From positions 651,398 to 715,397 of the forward strand of contig JAJSPD010000021.1 of NCBI GenBank assembly GCA_021307315.1: DNA of 64,000 bases, read 5' to 3'. Of the stretch, positions 33,276-45,097 are shown piece after piece; position 1 is the first letter of the stretch; each line of letters begins with the position of its first letter. The translations under genes were made by a program, and so were the position numbers. Below the pieces are notes generated by a model. The model saw nothing but the letters and a program-made list of their open reading frames with translations, did not search any database and was not told the origin of the DNA. Origin of the DNA: Bisporella sp. PMI_857. Taxonomy: Eukaryota; Ascomycota; Leotiomycetes; Helotiales; Helotiaceae.

Positions 33276-33964
33276 GATAAATTTAGACAAGGCCGTTAGA
33301 TGAAACGCAGTGTAGAGAAATGTACGGCCACAGTTTTGAGGTATTCGTATCAATAATCCGAGGACTTGACAACTGATATTTCGTTTCTCTCTCATCAAGA
33401 GGAGATTTGTTCTTTTTATAGCCGCATATTTCGCCATCCAAAAATCCCCAACCCCATAGTTGCAAAATCCTTAGAATTATGGGCTTGCCATAGTTACGTT
33501 TAATCCATCATCACCCAATCTATTCAAAGCTTGGATATCCAATCAAACTCAAAAATAATATATCATTCATCATAGGTCCCAGAAGCGTAGAGCATCCACC
33601 ACGTCCAGATTAAGTAAAACGTACCTAATGTTTTTCAGGTGACCTTATATTGATATCAAATTAGTATCTAGTTGTCATTCTTCAACCTAGTTCTGCTGAA
33701 GGAGGTTGGTGGGAAAATAAGCACTTGCAGAATACCAACATCTCCAACTGTGGTGGATATCTTGACTGGATAGTAACACATGGCAAGGACTTCAGTAATG
33801 TCACGAGTCAGTTTTGGAGGCAGCCACGCGTTCCATTTTAGCTTATAGAAAGGGAAGATTAGCAAGAAAGCTAACATAACGAACGCGATGCCGAGCACAA
33901 ATCTGGAAGCATACGAGATGATGTGTGCTCGATCCGAGTATATGAGGCGTCCTGCCGCTTAGGC
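33276..33964. promoter_or_regulatory. Divergent promoter, secreted peptide / UstYa-like oxidase
   Basis: About 0.7 kb between two divergent start codons, an arrangement that allows joint control. Part of it (33668-33960, minus strand) overlaps a membrane-protein-like fragment listed separately. Confidence 0.45.
33668..33955 (-). pseudogene. Membrane-protein fragment
   Basis: Minus-strand reading with protein-like character: AGRLIYSDRAHIISYASRF, then a strongly hydrophobic helix (LGIAFVMLAFLLIFPFYKL) and KWNAWLPPKLTRDITEVLAM, ending in a stop. A stop also closes it upstream, and I find no start codon or partner exons. It looks like a leftover exon of a fungal multi-pass membrane protein. Chance coding is possible. 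Confidence 0.3.
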
Positions 33965-35004
33965 ATGCTGTATCAATCACCAGAAACGAGTAGCACGATG
34001 AAGCTTCCTCTTATTGTACCCCGCTTTCAAACGGCCGATGCATCTGTAAAAGATGAATCCGAGGAGAGTCTTCTTGTAGGAGCAGCCATAAAGACGACTG
34101 TAGCTCGCAGTAAAGAGTCGAAGCACGAGCGCTTTCGTCGTTCACACATGTTTTATATCTTTCTAAATATTGGCCTCACTGGAGCTTTCATTGCTTCATA
34201 TCTAATTTTGGCACCACCTCACGCATTGACGGATAAAGAATGCGCAAAGCATCTATCCTCATACTGTAAGTAGTGACAGTCATGACCTATACAACAGACA
34301 CTAAAGAGATTATAGCACCTGCACTTAAAGATATCGAGTATATTGATATGGACTTCCCATCACCTGCAAGCAGTCCGTATATCGGCTCTCCTACGAAAGA
34401 GAGGGAGCAGTTATGGTCAGGTCTTTCAAGCTGCAAGTCCAACTTATGCATATAATAGCATGCAAGCAACACATTTATGCTGACCTTCTTGTAGTCGAAG
34501 GAGTAGAAATTCCTCTTGAAGGTTTCTTGAGGCTCAACCGTACTACGGACGTAATGGATCGGTACCTCAAAGTTCCTTTGTCGAGAGGCGAGGGTTTCGC
34601 CGGATTGCTCGAAGTCTTTCACCAAATACACTGTCTTGTGAGTGAACGTTATGCAACAGTGACAACATTTGAACAAAAATGGCTAACAACCTCATAATCA
34701 GGATGTCCTACGGCAATACACATGGCAATTAGCTGATGCGTATTCAGTGAACGTCAAGCCACTAAGCTTAGTGGCATCAGAGAAGGTCAACCGCATACAT
34801 GCAAATCATTGTATTGAGTCTCTGCGGATAGCGCTTATGTGTCATGCAGACGTATCGCCGATATTATTACTCAAGAATGATGGACCTTTAAAAGGAAGGG
34901 CAGATCGACACTCTCATCATCGTTGCAGGAACTTTACAAAAATACAGGAGTGGGCAAGGGAGAATCAGGCAACGGGTACCAGGAAATCAAAGGATCACTA
35001 CTAA
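33965..35004 (+). CDS. UstYa-family (DUF3328) membrane oxidase
   Basis: Exons 33965-34265, 34316-34432, 34495-34637 and 34702-35004 join to 287 residues. A single membrane helix lies at about 62-82 (MFYIFLNIGLTGAFIASYLI). The middle segment PALKDIEYIDMDFPSPASSP and SPYIGSPTKEREQLW is the family pattern. Both HxxHC motifs are present: HQIHC at 182-186 and HANHC at 220-224, followed by LRIALMCHADVSP. UstYa proteins catalyse oxidative steps such as macrocyclisation of ribosomal peptides (ustiloxin, phomopsin, asperipin) and modification of some non-ribosomal peptides (cyclochlorotine). The second intron needs a GC-AG pair: donor GCAAGT at 34433, acceptor GTAG at 34494. An in-frame ATG at 33998 is an alternative start. 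The product is unknown. Confidence 0.9.
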
Positions 35005-35538
35005 GTATCCTTTGAGGATCATCTTCCTGAAACTATGAAGAATGAATAACCTATTCAGTCTTCCCATAACGTAGCATGAAGAATAAGAACTGGCAACTAA
35101 GATATTCAATATGCGAAGAAGTGTGAAATCAGAGTTATGCTTAATTGAAGAAGTATCTGTCACCTTTGATTTGGTATTATAAATTAAGGGTATGCTCTGA
35201 TCAACATAACCTTAACTCACGATCTAGGTTATGTCCCCGCAATACAGTTTTGTGGTTTTTGCCGAGCCGAGCCGGGCAGTATTTCAGACGCATCTAAAAG
35301 TGACACCAAAATTAGCAAGCTAGTACCGCGCTGCCCTGTCAGTGCGCTGCTGGAGTAGATTTATATTGGACGAGCCAGACTGCTGCTCATCATCTTATGC
35401 TGGAAGTCATATTCCTCTCATAAGGTAAGCTGCCGATGTCCTGCTTCTCATCAACCGTTCTCTGCCTACCATTTCGTGTCTAGAGCTTCCACAGCCACCT
35501 TCTCCCTAATCGTTGCGCTTTCGAAGCTGTAAAACGAA
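35005..35538. promoter_or_regulatory. Upstream region of acyl-CoA synthetase, with second 20-base repeat
   Basis: 0.53 kb between two genes on the same strand. It contains repeat copy 2 at 35257-35276, about 260 bases before the ATG of the synthetase. Nothing else is recognised. Confidence 0.5.
35257..35276 (+). repeat. 20-base direct repeat, copy 2
   Basis: Identical to 31960-31979, same orientation, 3.3 kb apart. Together the copies bracket the secreted-peptide and UstYa genes. Confidence 0.85.
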
Positions 35539-37413
35539 ATGCCCGGTTCAAGCCCAACCTCTCGCATTCGGAGTCTTGCTGCACACCTTCTCCCTGCCTC
35601 AATTGCCCCCTCGGCAACGGACAACTCCACATACACACATAACCACCACATTCACCAACTCTCACCTACTTTCTTTCTCGAACGCGCCGCGCAAATCGAG
35701 CCTGACGCCGAGGCCATCTACCATGTTACAGCCAACGGCAAAACTCTGCGAAGAACTTACCAAGAGTTCGCAGATCGCGCTCGCGGTCTCGCATACTACC
35801 TCCAAAAACATGGCTGCCAAAAAGTTGGCATCCTAGCCCCTAACACGCCCGCATTTCTAGAAAGTATATTCGGCATTGGGGCAGCAGGAGCAGTGAATGT
35901 GGCAGTGAACTATAGATTGAAGATGGAAGACATCACGTATATTTTCGAGTTCTCAAAGGTGGATTCTATTATTGTAGATCAGGAATTTTTGCATTTGCTG
36001 GAGCATTTCAAAAAGAATAACTCTGGGGTGAGATTCATTGTCGATACAGACACGGAGGCGACAAGTGGATTAGAGGCTGGACCTTTTGACGAAGCTGTTC
36101 TGGAAGGGTTGGAATGGGACAAGGAAACCGGAGGAAAGGCGTGGGCGGGTCTGAAGGGCAAAATTGAGGATGAGGATGCGACGATTGCTATTCCATTTAC
36201 GAGCGGAACGACAGCGAAGCCGAAAGGTGTGGTGTATACACATCGGGGGGCATATCTGGCCGTGTTGGGAAATGTGATCGAGAGTGGTTTGAATTATCAT
36301 GAGGGGCGGTGTGGATATTTATGGACGCTACCGATGTTCCATGCTATGGGATGGAGTATGTCGCCCTACTTTATTCACTCGGATTTATACTAACGACATG
36401 CAGCATTTCCGTGGGCAGTAACAGCAGTTCGAGGCACACACTACTGTCTACGCAAGATAGATTACCCTTTAATCTGGAGCATGCTGAAGAACGAAAACAT
36501 CACTCATTTCAACGCAGCACCAACAGTCAATACCCTCCTTTGCGCAGCCAAAGAAGCAGAAAAGCTCCCCAACCGAGTGCGAGTGACAGTAGCTGCGTCC
36601 CCGCCGACGGCCCACCTCTTCGAACAAATGGCCAACCTAAATCTATTTCCCGTGCACGTCTATGGCATGACTGAAACCTATGGCCCTATCACCAAAGGTT
36701 ACCACATGCCTATCTGGGAGCAAATCCCCATAAAGGAGAAATACGCTCGTATGGCCCGACAAGGTCATGGATTTATTACTGGGCTGCCCATCCGCATCGT
36801 GAAACCCAATTTGCCAGAGGGAGAGTTGGTAGATGTGAAGAAGGACGGGAAAGAGATAGGGGAGATTGTATTCTTCGGAAATATTTGCGCAAAAGAATAC
36901 TTGAATGATCCAGAGGCGACAAGGAAGTTGTTTGCAGGTGGTGGGTTGCATAGTGGTGATTTGGCGGTTTGGCATGAGGATGGAAGTGCGCAGATTTTGG
37001 ATCGACAGAAGGATATTATTATTTCCGGTACCTTTCCTTTACAGAACTGTCCCCTTTCGATTTTGCACGCGCCATATCCCCAATACTAACCAGCTTCCAT
37101 AGGTGGCGAAAACATCTCTTCCGTAGCCCTCGAAGCAATGCTCGTCCAACACCCCGATGTCTTGGAAGCAGGCGTTGTCTCAATCCCAGACTCGCACTGG
37201 GGCGAACGCCCAAAAGCTTTCATCACGGTTAAAGCAGGCAAATCACTGAAAGGAGAGGAGCTGATTGATTGGGCCAAGCATGAGAGTGCAATCAGCAAGT
37301 TTATGGTGCCGAAAGAAGTGGATATTGTGGAGGAGTTACCAAAGACGAGCACGGGGAAGTTGAAGAAGAATGTGTTGAGGATGTGGGCCAAGGGGGATTA
37401 TAGTGAAAAATGA
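35539..37413 (+). CDS. AMP-dependent acyl-CoA synthetase/ligase
   Basis: Exons 35539-36355, 36404-37027 and 37103-37413 join to 583 residues. It forms an acyl-adenylate and then an acyl-CoA. The adenylation motifs are intact: P-loop FTSGTTAKPKGV (about 220-231), YGMTETYGP (about 359-367), GDLAVWHEDGSAQILDRQKD, and, across the last intron, IISGGENISSVALE. The C-terminal lid domain ends with LPKTSTGKLKKNVLR, which carries the catalytic lysine. The order and length fit medium/short-chain fatty acyl-CoA ligases of the plant AAE / ACSF type. The end (YSEK) is not a PTS1 peroxisomal signal. The N-terminus (SRIRSLAAHLLPASIAPSA) could be a mitochondrial leader. It may merely neighbour the UstYa gene or supply an acyl group; nothing in the sequence decides this. 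Confidence 0.92.
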
Positions 37414-40400
37414 GTATGTTATCTCCCCTAAGAAGAATAATCATGTCCTGAATGAGCGGTCTCTGGATATAAAAGATTATCTGAATAGTGGGTAGAATTT
37501 CGGTCTGTTCATCGATCGACCTACCTTAAGGCTTAAAACCTGTGGATCCAAATGGCCCCAACAACTACTCGCGAGTAATGGAACTGTCGCATTATCATAC
37601 TAATGCTCTAGATGCATAAGGGTACCGTTAAGGTTTAGGTAAAGCATTGTGGCCAGTACGAAGAAGTGGCGAGGACTTTCGCTTCAGATAGAGGCACTCA
37701 TAGTTCACGGCTGAACCCATTCTCACGGGATGTGAGCCTCTCCCGGACAAATGCATTAAGGAAAAAATAGGTTTGTTGGCGACCGCAGGATGTCTAGTAC
37801 AGCAATAACGTTTGGATGTATGCTAGAAGCTGTTATGCCAAGAGCCCATTGGTTGTGCCAAATTAATGCTTCATTTGGAGCTTGACGAACGTCATTGAGT
37901 ATTAATATCTTCTCCTGTCATGCTGTTTATGTACTACGAAGTGCAAGGGTAGCTGGTATCAATACTTGCCGACAATGGTAGTTCTTTGTATGATCTGAAA
38001 GGTCATGAGGTGGAAATATCAAGTCTTATGGCCCTCTGCTTTGCACGCTCTGGTCAGCTGTTTCTACTTATTCGAGACTTCCTTATCTACAATGTTCTTG
38101 CTTCAAATCGATCAGAAGTGGCCATCCTATTGCTTGATAGCAAATTATGACAGTGCTTTCCTACTCCACCGCCATAGCTGATCAAGCTACAACGAGTAAA
38201 GGGTAGTATCCTTAATTATCGGGGTGCGTGAAGATCTTGTTTTCTCGCTTTGCACCTTATTCCCACAGGCAGGTCGACACCAGGACTTGGTTATACCTAG
38301 ACTGGAATCGGACCATGCTAGTTTCGTCGCATCAAGTACATCAAACTCTACCTGCTTCCAGGCGGTGCTCATAAACATACACGCGTGCCGGTTCTCCGTG
38401 AAATAAAATAATTCTTATCTTTCTCTAGGCGTTTCAACTATTCTATGCAATAAGTATCTCCATCGCATTGGCAGTATTGACGGTAATAATACTAGCGGTC
38501 ACTCACGATCTCTAGGCAAAAATCCTTTTCTAGTAACTTTTTCCCTGGCCCCTTGAACAGCTTCTTTTCTGATATGTCACTTCTTCTTACATATTGGCAC
38601 CACATGCTGGCTCTAAAGCGACTAATCAGTGCCTAGGGTCTCTGGCATCACATGGCTCCTTACCGTAGTCATGATTGCTCTTGTCATCATCCAAAATCGT
38701 ACAGTTCCGCAAAAATGGCATGCATCCATCTCAACATTTTATTATATGCCTGCGCGATATCCATGCCATGGCTCATTGTAGCAATCAATGTGATACCAGC
38801 ATTGATGCGTAACAGTAAAGAATGTAAAGAGATAATGAGGGCTGGATGTACTGTACTGATATATTTCCACACCGTCATCGTGTCTGTAGCCTTATCACCA
38901 AATATTTAGCAGCAGACGGAAGCACTAATAAATGTTTAGAATTCCGTCATTTGCACATCTTATCTAGTCCTCCGTCGTTTACAATCGCCACCAAAAATCG
39001 ACAGAGGAAAAGGCCATGGAGTCAATCACCTGTCATTGACGATATTGGTCGCCAAGATTCCCAAGATCATGTACAGCAGATGTAAGAGGTACTATATCTC
39101 GTCCAGTGGATGAAAATACGATGGACAGGAATATGAAGTAAGGTTGACTTGGCAGTTTTATGCCAAATTTAATTCCGGAAACGTATGCCCATCAAAGAAG
39201 GCGGACTGTCCGGAGCCCAAGTTATAGATAACAATGAATGGTGAGAATATTTAAACCATCAATAAGTTAGCGCCTTGTCTTCGTCTCCGATTATCATTCT
39301 GATCACCATTTGGTGTTCACATGCCGGTCAACAGTTGGTCCTCCCTCCCTCAAGTTGGCTTGACACCTTGGAAATTTGGATACGATTGAAACGTTCACCA
39401 TTAGGGCCTTGGCGTCTTCGACACACCAAACCAAAGCACGCTGCTTTTATTTTTGCCGACACGAAACTTAGCGAAAATTGTGTATCGCGATTTTGCGCAA
39501 CTTTACGATATAACCTTTATTTAAACAACAACGAAAAAAGTTAAAACATAATTTATTGAAATTCAATAAACCTAATTCAAACGAAATCTTTATATATATA
39601 TTTATATATGTTTTGTTGTAAGCTTTATTATAAAAAGAAAAAAACAATTTCAAGTAAAATCGGGTTTAGCGCATTTCGCTTAGTACAACAGCAAACTGCA
39701 TATTCAAAAGTAGAAAAGCGCAAGTAAATACTTCGCTTAACTATCTTAATACAGGAAATAGCGGGTATGTGCCAAGGCACTAATGGTAAACGTTTCAATC
39801 GTACCCGGAAATTTAGATAATCTTGGCACTATTTAGCCTCACAGATGAATGATTTTCCATTACTTCAATGACGACAAGAAGACGTACTCTGCGAATACGG
39901 TATTTGCTCTTGCTTTCTTGTTGCGCTTAAGCGCTTTTTATTCTTTTCTATGTGTTCATCCGAGCCAACCTTCCAAATTTCTCCGATTGCTGAGTCCTCT
40001 CCTCTATGGGCAGGGAAATTGCAAAGAGAAAAGCATTCGAGGATTAAAGTCAATTCATATATGCCATGATCTGAAGAGATGGCTTGAGTCCGCAAACAAA
40101 TGCGTGAGCTCTCAACTTGGTGTTAAAAGACGAGGCTTGGGTTTCAATTTGCTGTTCCTTCAGCCTAGCCGAGCATTATCCTTCCATGGTGAATGCTGGA
40201 AATACGACGGGAGGATCCAGACCGGAACACACCTCGCCGACCTTTTTAAACTCCGTTTCAAGGCGACAGTCCCCTTCCAATAAATTCTAGGCAAATGAAG
40301 AATTTTCATATCTTGTCGCACGTCGTCTCAAATTGCTTTACGGCACAACCATTCAGGACTCTACAATTTTTGGCTTACTACGAACGGACCCAGATTTCCT

Positions 40401-42587
40401 TCTTCTGAAAAATCTGTATTCTGTATGATGCGTATTGAGTAATTGCATATGGGGTGCTTTCGGGTTGCACAGCGAGTCGGCTCACGCCGTTTTGCCTCCG
40501 TCTGTGCATGGGATGGTGTTTTTTGAAGAGATTGGTGAAGGGTTATCATGACACATGATTAGCCTTTTCATGCTAGTCAGCAACTAGACCACATTGTTCG
40601 AAGTAACTGTATGATTTTCAATTTGCCTCTAAAGCCCCTGGCTTGGCTTGATTTGATTGTTCGATAGGGTGTTACTGAGGTAGGACAGACCATTATGGTA
40701 ATTCTAGAGCATGGCTATACTTCATGATCGAACATGTATGGCATGCAAGTCGTGGGAGGTGGAGAACTTAAAGTTAGATAGCGGTACTACAACCCAATAT
40801 ATCCAGGCACTGCCCATCTTTTTCGTAGCTCTAAAGTTGATTCTATCCATCAGCATCTGGAATTTAAACTCAGTAATCTTACTTCGACCCAGCTTTCAGG
40901 AAATTACAACCTGCGATTCATTGTACGCGAAGCTCAACTATAGCGACTCAATCCCAAGTTTCTGGGGCTCTAAAAGACTCAAGTATTTCCCCTAGCTTGC
41001 TCTGCTAATTTCCAATCTAGTGGAGCATATATCATTTCTGAGGGACTGAAACTTCTTACCTTCATCATGCGATGTGAACAACGACTTTAGACAACTAGCT
41101 CGCTCCAAGCAATTATCCAGCATTTCATTAGACTATTGAATTCAGGGGTTTGCGATCTCGGAACAATCAGCTTTGAGACTAAGAGAAAGAGCCATAATCG
41201 GGACCAGAACATTCCTATGGGCATTAATATCATCTCTAGTCAACACATCTAGACGAATATCTCCTTTCCTGGTCAGCCTGAATATTACTTGGGAAGTCCA
41301 CAATCAAAGCCAAGATTTCAACACGAGGGGAAAAACCAGTCATATCACAATAAACACTTCTTTAAGCTCTTCCCCAGGTTATACTCAGACAACCATGGGA
41401 ATGCCCTCTCCAGAATTTCTCCATCTAAGAAACATCAAGATTTCTCCCAATCATTACACCAACCTGTCTCTGACGGAAGCGAAATACGTCAGGCTCATTG
41501 GTCTCACGACTGATCAAGTTTGCGGGCTACAACAACCAGCGTCATGACCACTACGGACCCTTGGCATTGACATCAGAGGGGATCCAGAGTCAGGAACAGA
41601 AAAGTGTCGCTCACGTATGCGCCTGCATCTTACGTTCTGGTTACCAACAATGGAGAAGCTCTCCTGGATATAAGGATGACTTGGATATGGTCAATTGGTA
41701 AGTATCATGGGTATTTCTGCAAGCACCCTTGGTGGTATCGGTGGAGGATCCCGAGAGATCTGCTACATATCGAGAGGCGCTTACGTAGTGTAGGTCGATT
41801 CCCACCGTTTGATGGGTTTGTCTGGATAGTCACTAGACAAGCCATTGCCAATTATTCTCAATACTTTCTACATATAAATAGTCAGCTGAGAAAGCCGCAT
41901 ATCCTCTTCCCTCAACCTAATACATTTCTAAAGACAAAACGCCACTCCCCACCATGGGATTTTAACCACTGCCTAAGGCGCTACGGTTTTGGAAATCAAG
42001 ACTTCACCTGACGCATACTCTTACCCGCAAGGCCGGGGTTGACTGGTCACAAAGGCAGTGTTGATCTATGCCCGAATAGGAAATATCTCATCATATCGCA
42101 TTCATTATGAAACAGAAACAGATACCAAAGCTGCAACGCTTATAGGATATATGCATCAGAATAAAACATATTATAAATATTGAATATTTGTTGCCGAGGC
42201 GTGAAAAAAGATGATAGTAATGTATCTCTCAAGGGATGACTATCAAGACCTCAAATTCCTGTGAGTAGGACACATTGCCAGCCTCGTTCACAATAACAAA
42301 GCAGACTATACTTACAATACTAAAACGGACTATACTTCTGATTCATATCCACGCCGGATTTACTTATTTACTGCTATAGACGCCACCACAGCGCGCACCT
42401 CTGTGATGTCAAAATAAGGTTTCCACGTTACAAAGCGATAAGCAATTCAAAGTGAATTCCACATCACTATAATCCCCAAATCCAGGGATTATCTAACCTG
42501 TATCTCTTCTCCATATTTCCAATTGTTATCTAACAACAAAGGATCTCTCAAAGATACCACCGGTCTGTCGCTACCTCACCTCTTTCC
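37414..42587. other. Gene-poor 5.2 kb region
   Basis: No reading here has domain signatures, a signal peptide with a plausible continuation, or consistent introns; the longest are 144 and 135 codons on the plus strand and look random. The centre (about 39480-39720) is very AT-rich and forms a MITE-like element, listed separately. The region is likely decayed repeat DNA. Confidence 0.55.
39466..39684. mobile_element. MITE-like AT-rich element with imperfect terminal inverted repeats
   Basis: The left end ACTTAGCGAAAAT (39466-39478) is nearly the reverse complement of the right end ATTTCGCTTAGT (39673-39684). Beyond these tips both ends also share CGATTTT when read inward. The 219-base interior is extremely AT-rich, has no coding capacity and contains a further palindrome, TTTATTGAA-A-TTCAATAAA (39552-39570). 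No clear target-site duplication was seen, so transposon origin is inferred from shape only. Confidence 0.4.
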
Positions 42588-43935
42588 ATGAGGATGTTCT
42601 TCTTGGTGCTACTCTTAGCATGCAGCAATATCTCATCTGCGCTTCCCTGGGCAGGACCTCAGCAAACCGGTGCCAGAAAAGCAACAGCAACTGCGAACTG
42701 GAGTCCAGCGCCTACTTATCACTCCGAACCGTTCCACGATGCTCTGAAGCGCTCCCTCTTCCCCGTCAGCGTTTGCGGCTGGTATGTTTTCACCACGTTC
42801 CTGAGACCCTCTACTAACCTCAGATCTAGGATAGGAGGCAAAGCTGATCTCCCAGCATACTGCTCTATCTCCTCATCTTGCGTATGGAACTCCGATTATA
42901 AGATCGTTGGCTGCTGCGCGACCGCGTCCAGCGAATGCAAGTTTTACACTTCGTGCTTGGACTTGAATAGTCCAGATCCGATTGGCAACCGTGATGATGT
43001 GTATACGTGTAAGGGGGTTAGCCTATGTTATTCGAATCGGTATCCGGGCGGATATAGTCAGTGGGGTTGTGGGAAGAGGGAGTGGGCAACTAGTGTGTTG
43101 ACCAGTTTTTCGGGGATGGGGGCTGTTAGTTTGCAGTAAGTTTCTTGGGGGGCCTAAATATTTGGAATATGGAGGTTGAGGTGTTTGGTAGTGGCCGTGA
43201 CTGACGATATGATTTAGGCTTGTCACTACGGGAAACGCAAGATCCACCTCCAAAGATCCGTTGAGCCATCCTCTAGACAGTGGAACAAGGATTCGTGATA
43301 TTACAGGAACACCCGATACTTCGACGGCGTCTGCACCCGAGGAGACAAGAGACGCTGTAGCTCCTTCATCATCGCCCCCAATGTCATCAGGCCATATATC
43401 CACCACTACCTCGAGCACGGGCAGCGCATCAAATCCCGCCAGCTCTTTTCCTCCTACCGAAAATTCCAACTCAAGAAAGGGCTCAAAATCCACTGTGCCA
43501 ACGGGTCCCGTAGCAGGCGGCGTAGTGGCAGGCATTGCACTGTTCAGTTTCCTCGGGCTCTTTCTCTTTCTCGCGTGCCGCAGAGGCTGGTTCCACACAA
43601 AACAGGAGCTCACAGGCAGTGAAGAGGAATATTCACCCGCCGTTGCCAGCCCACCTAAAGAGCCAATGGAGTTCCGGCCCATGGAAGGAACGATCAATCT
43701 TGATTCAAACCCGATCTATGAGATGGAGGGGAGTACGCCAGGTCCTGTGGTGAGCCCTATGACGCAGAACAATGCAGATAACTCATTATCTGTGGTTTCA
43801 CCAATGTCGAATATTGGGGAGAGCAGGTTTCTGCAAAGAAGTTCTTCTCAGAGTTTTAGGATGGGCAGCACGGCCGTGAGGGAAAGTCAGTGGAGTGATG
43901 TTAGTAAACTGAGCGAGCTGCCGAGTGGTGGTTGA
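42588..43935 (+). CDS. Cysteine-rich single-pass surface protein
   Basis: Exons 42588-42781, 42830-43135 and 43218-43935 join to 405 residues. A signal peptide of about 18 residues (MRMFFLVLLLACSNISSA) leads into an extracellular domain with about ten cysteines (PAYCSISSSCVW, GCCATASSECKFYTSCLDL, LCYSNRYPGGYSQWGCG). A Ser/Thr/Pro-rich stalk follows, probably O-glycosylated. One membrane helix (GGVVAGIALFSFLGLFLFLA, about 265-285) is followed by a Ser-rich cytosolic tail. This architecture resembles fungal wall-stress sensors of the Mid2/Wsc type, but the cysteine pattern is not a WSC domain that I can assert. The first intron (48 bases) splits the Trp codon of VCGW. Role inferred from architecture only. 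Confidence 0.85.
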
Positions 43936-44342
43936 GACGATATTGCATCCGATTTGTAGGTTTTTTATTTGGAAGTATATGAACATGAGCATAGAAACAC
44001 CCAAGTAGCCAGATGCTGCGACTCTGGCATTGTATATACCAATAGGCCGTGGAGAAATAAGACCAGATAGCTGTGCATAATTGGCGAAGGAAGATGAGTT
44101 GGCTCCCAATCTATGCCTACAAACCCAAGAAATCAGCATGAGCGGGTTCTGTGCAGCCTAGCTAAGTTGTTGGATTTTTGCTCTACGTATTTTACGTCAT
44201 GAGACCTATCACTTTTTGATAAGAACTGGGTAAGTGCCCAAAACTTTGTCAAAAACTACTTAGCTTTTGCAGGTAGTTTCCGCCCGATTCCAATATATAG
44301 CCGCCTCTCTTCTGTCACTTTGCCGTCTACAGCAAGTTTAGC
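43936..44342. other. Convergent intergenic region
   Basis: 0.4 kb between a plus-strand gene and the 3' end of the minus-strand methyltransferase relic. No feature recognised. Confidence 0.5.
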
Positions 44343-45097
44343 CTATTCCTCCATAAAACGGTCCCGTGCTCTTCCCCTATTCTTCTCATCCAGCTTCGAA
44401 AACCCACCTCTGGTACTATACACATCCCGGATCCTCTCTCCCTCACCGACATCCCACTCACCCCGCCCTTCCTCCGTTCTCGCCGAGATATCCTCGAAAA
44501 TCCACGTCTCGATGACTTCAGCCTCTAAGCCTGCCTCGTCCAATATTGCCTTCAAGCTCACTGGGTCGGTGATCCGGTTCCTGTTTCCCAGGACTTCGAC
44601 TCCAAATTCTGGGGCTAGGAGAGAGAAGACACCGAGGGAGAGCATGTTCGAAGGGTATGGGATGTCAACTATGAGGCGACCACCGGGGCCAGGCAGGTAG
44701 TCCAGTGCTTGATTGCCGAGAACGGCGAAGGGAGAAGAACGATGGCGGAGCAAATGGTGATGATGTCGAATGAGGACTGATGGACATCTGGAAGGTCGGA
44801 CAGGTCCGTGATGTCATGCTCGTGGAAGATGATAGCAGACGGTGCCAAGGGGAGCTTGGAGCGTGCTGCGTCGAGCATTCACGACGAAATGTCGATTCCG
44901 ACAATCTTTGGTAACGGCTGGAGATGCCGCGCGAACTCAAACGCTACCAAGCCGGTTCCGCAGGCAAGGTCAAGGAGTGATTCTCCAGGTTGCGGTCTTG
45001 CATACTTGACATATTCTGTTGCTAAGTGGCGATGGAAAGAAGTCTTGTCATCGTATTGTTGGGCTCGGGAGTTGTATAGATCCACGATTGAAGTCAT
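44343..45097 (-). pseudogene. Class I SAM-dependent methyltransferase, broken by one stop and one frameshift
   Basis: Reads from ATG 45097 (MTSIVDLYNSRAQQYDDKTS) through motif I (LLDLACGTGLVAFEFARHL) to GIDISS. There an in-frame TGA (44881-44879) stands where the family has a glycine, and the same frame resumes at once with MLDAARSKLPLAPSA. A second lesion lies at a C run (plus-strand GGGG at 44685-44688): the frame shifts by one, and coding continues as GGRLIVDIPYPSN in the next frame to a stop at 44343. Both parts are needed for the usual Rossmann fold, so about 250 residues are encoded in three pieces. No GT-AG intron can bypass either lesion. It is a recent pseudogene, or contains two sequencing errors; the C-run one is the likelier error. 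Confidence 0.8.

Noticed and set aside
39849..40283. 144-codon plus-strand reading
   Set aside because: No signature, no plausible promoter or splice partner, surrounded by AT-rich repeat-like DNA; looks random.
41173..42011. Overlapping plus-strand readings that might be one spliced gene
   Set aside because: No frame-consistent join gave a recognisable domain or composition.
43023..43697. 224-codon minus-strand reading
   Set aside because: Shadow of the surface protein gene, which has a signal peptide, consistent introns and a membrane helix on the plus strand.
44685..44881. Introns as an explanation for the methyltransferase lesions
   Set aside because: No GT-AG pair of workable size removes the TGA or the frame change while keeping the conserved residues on both sides.
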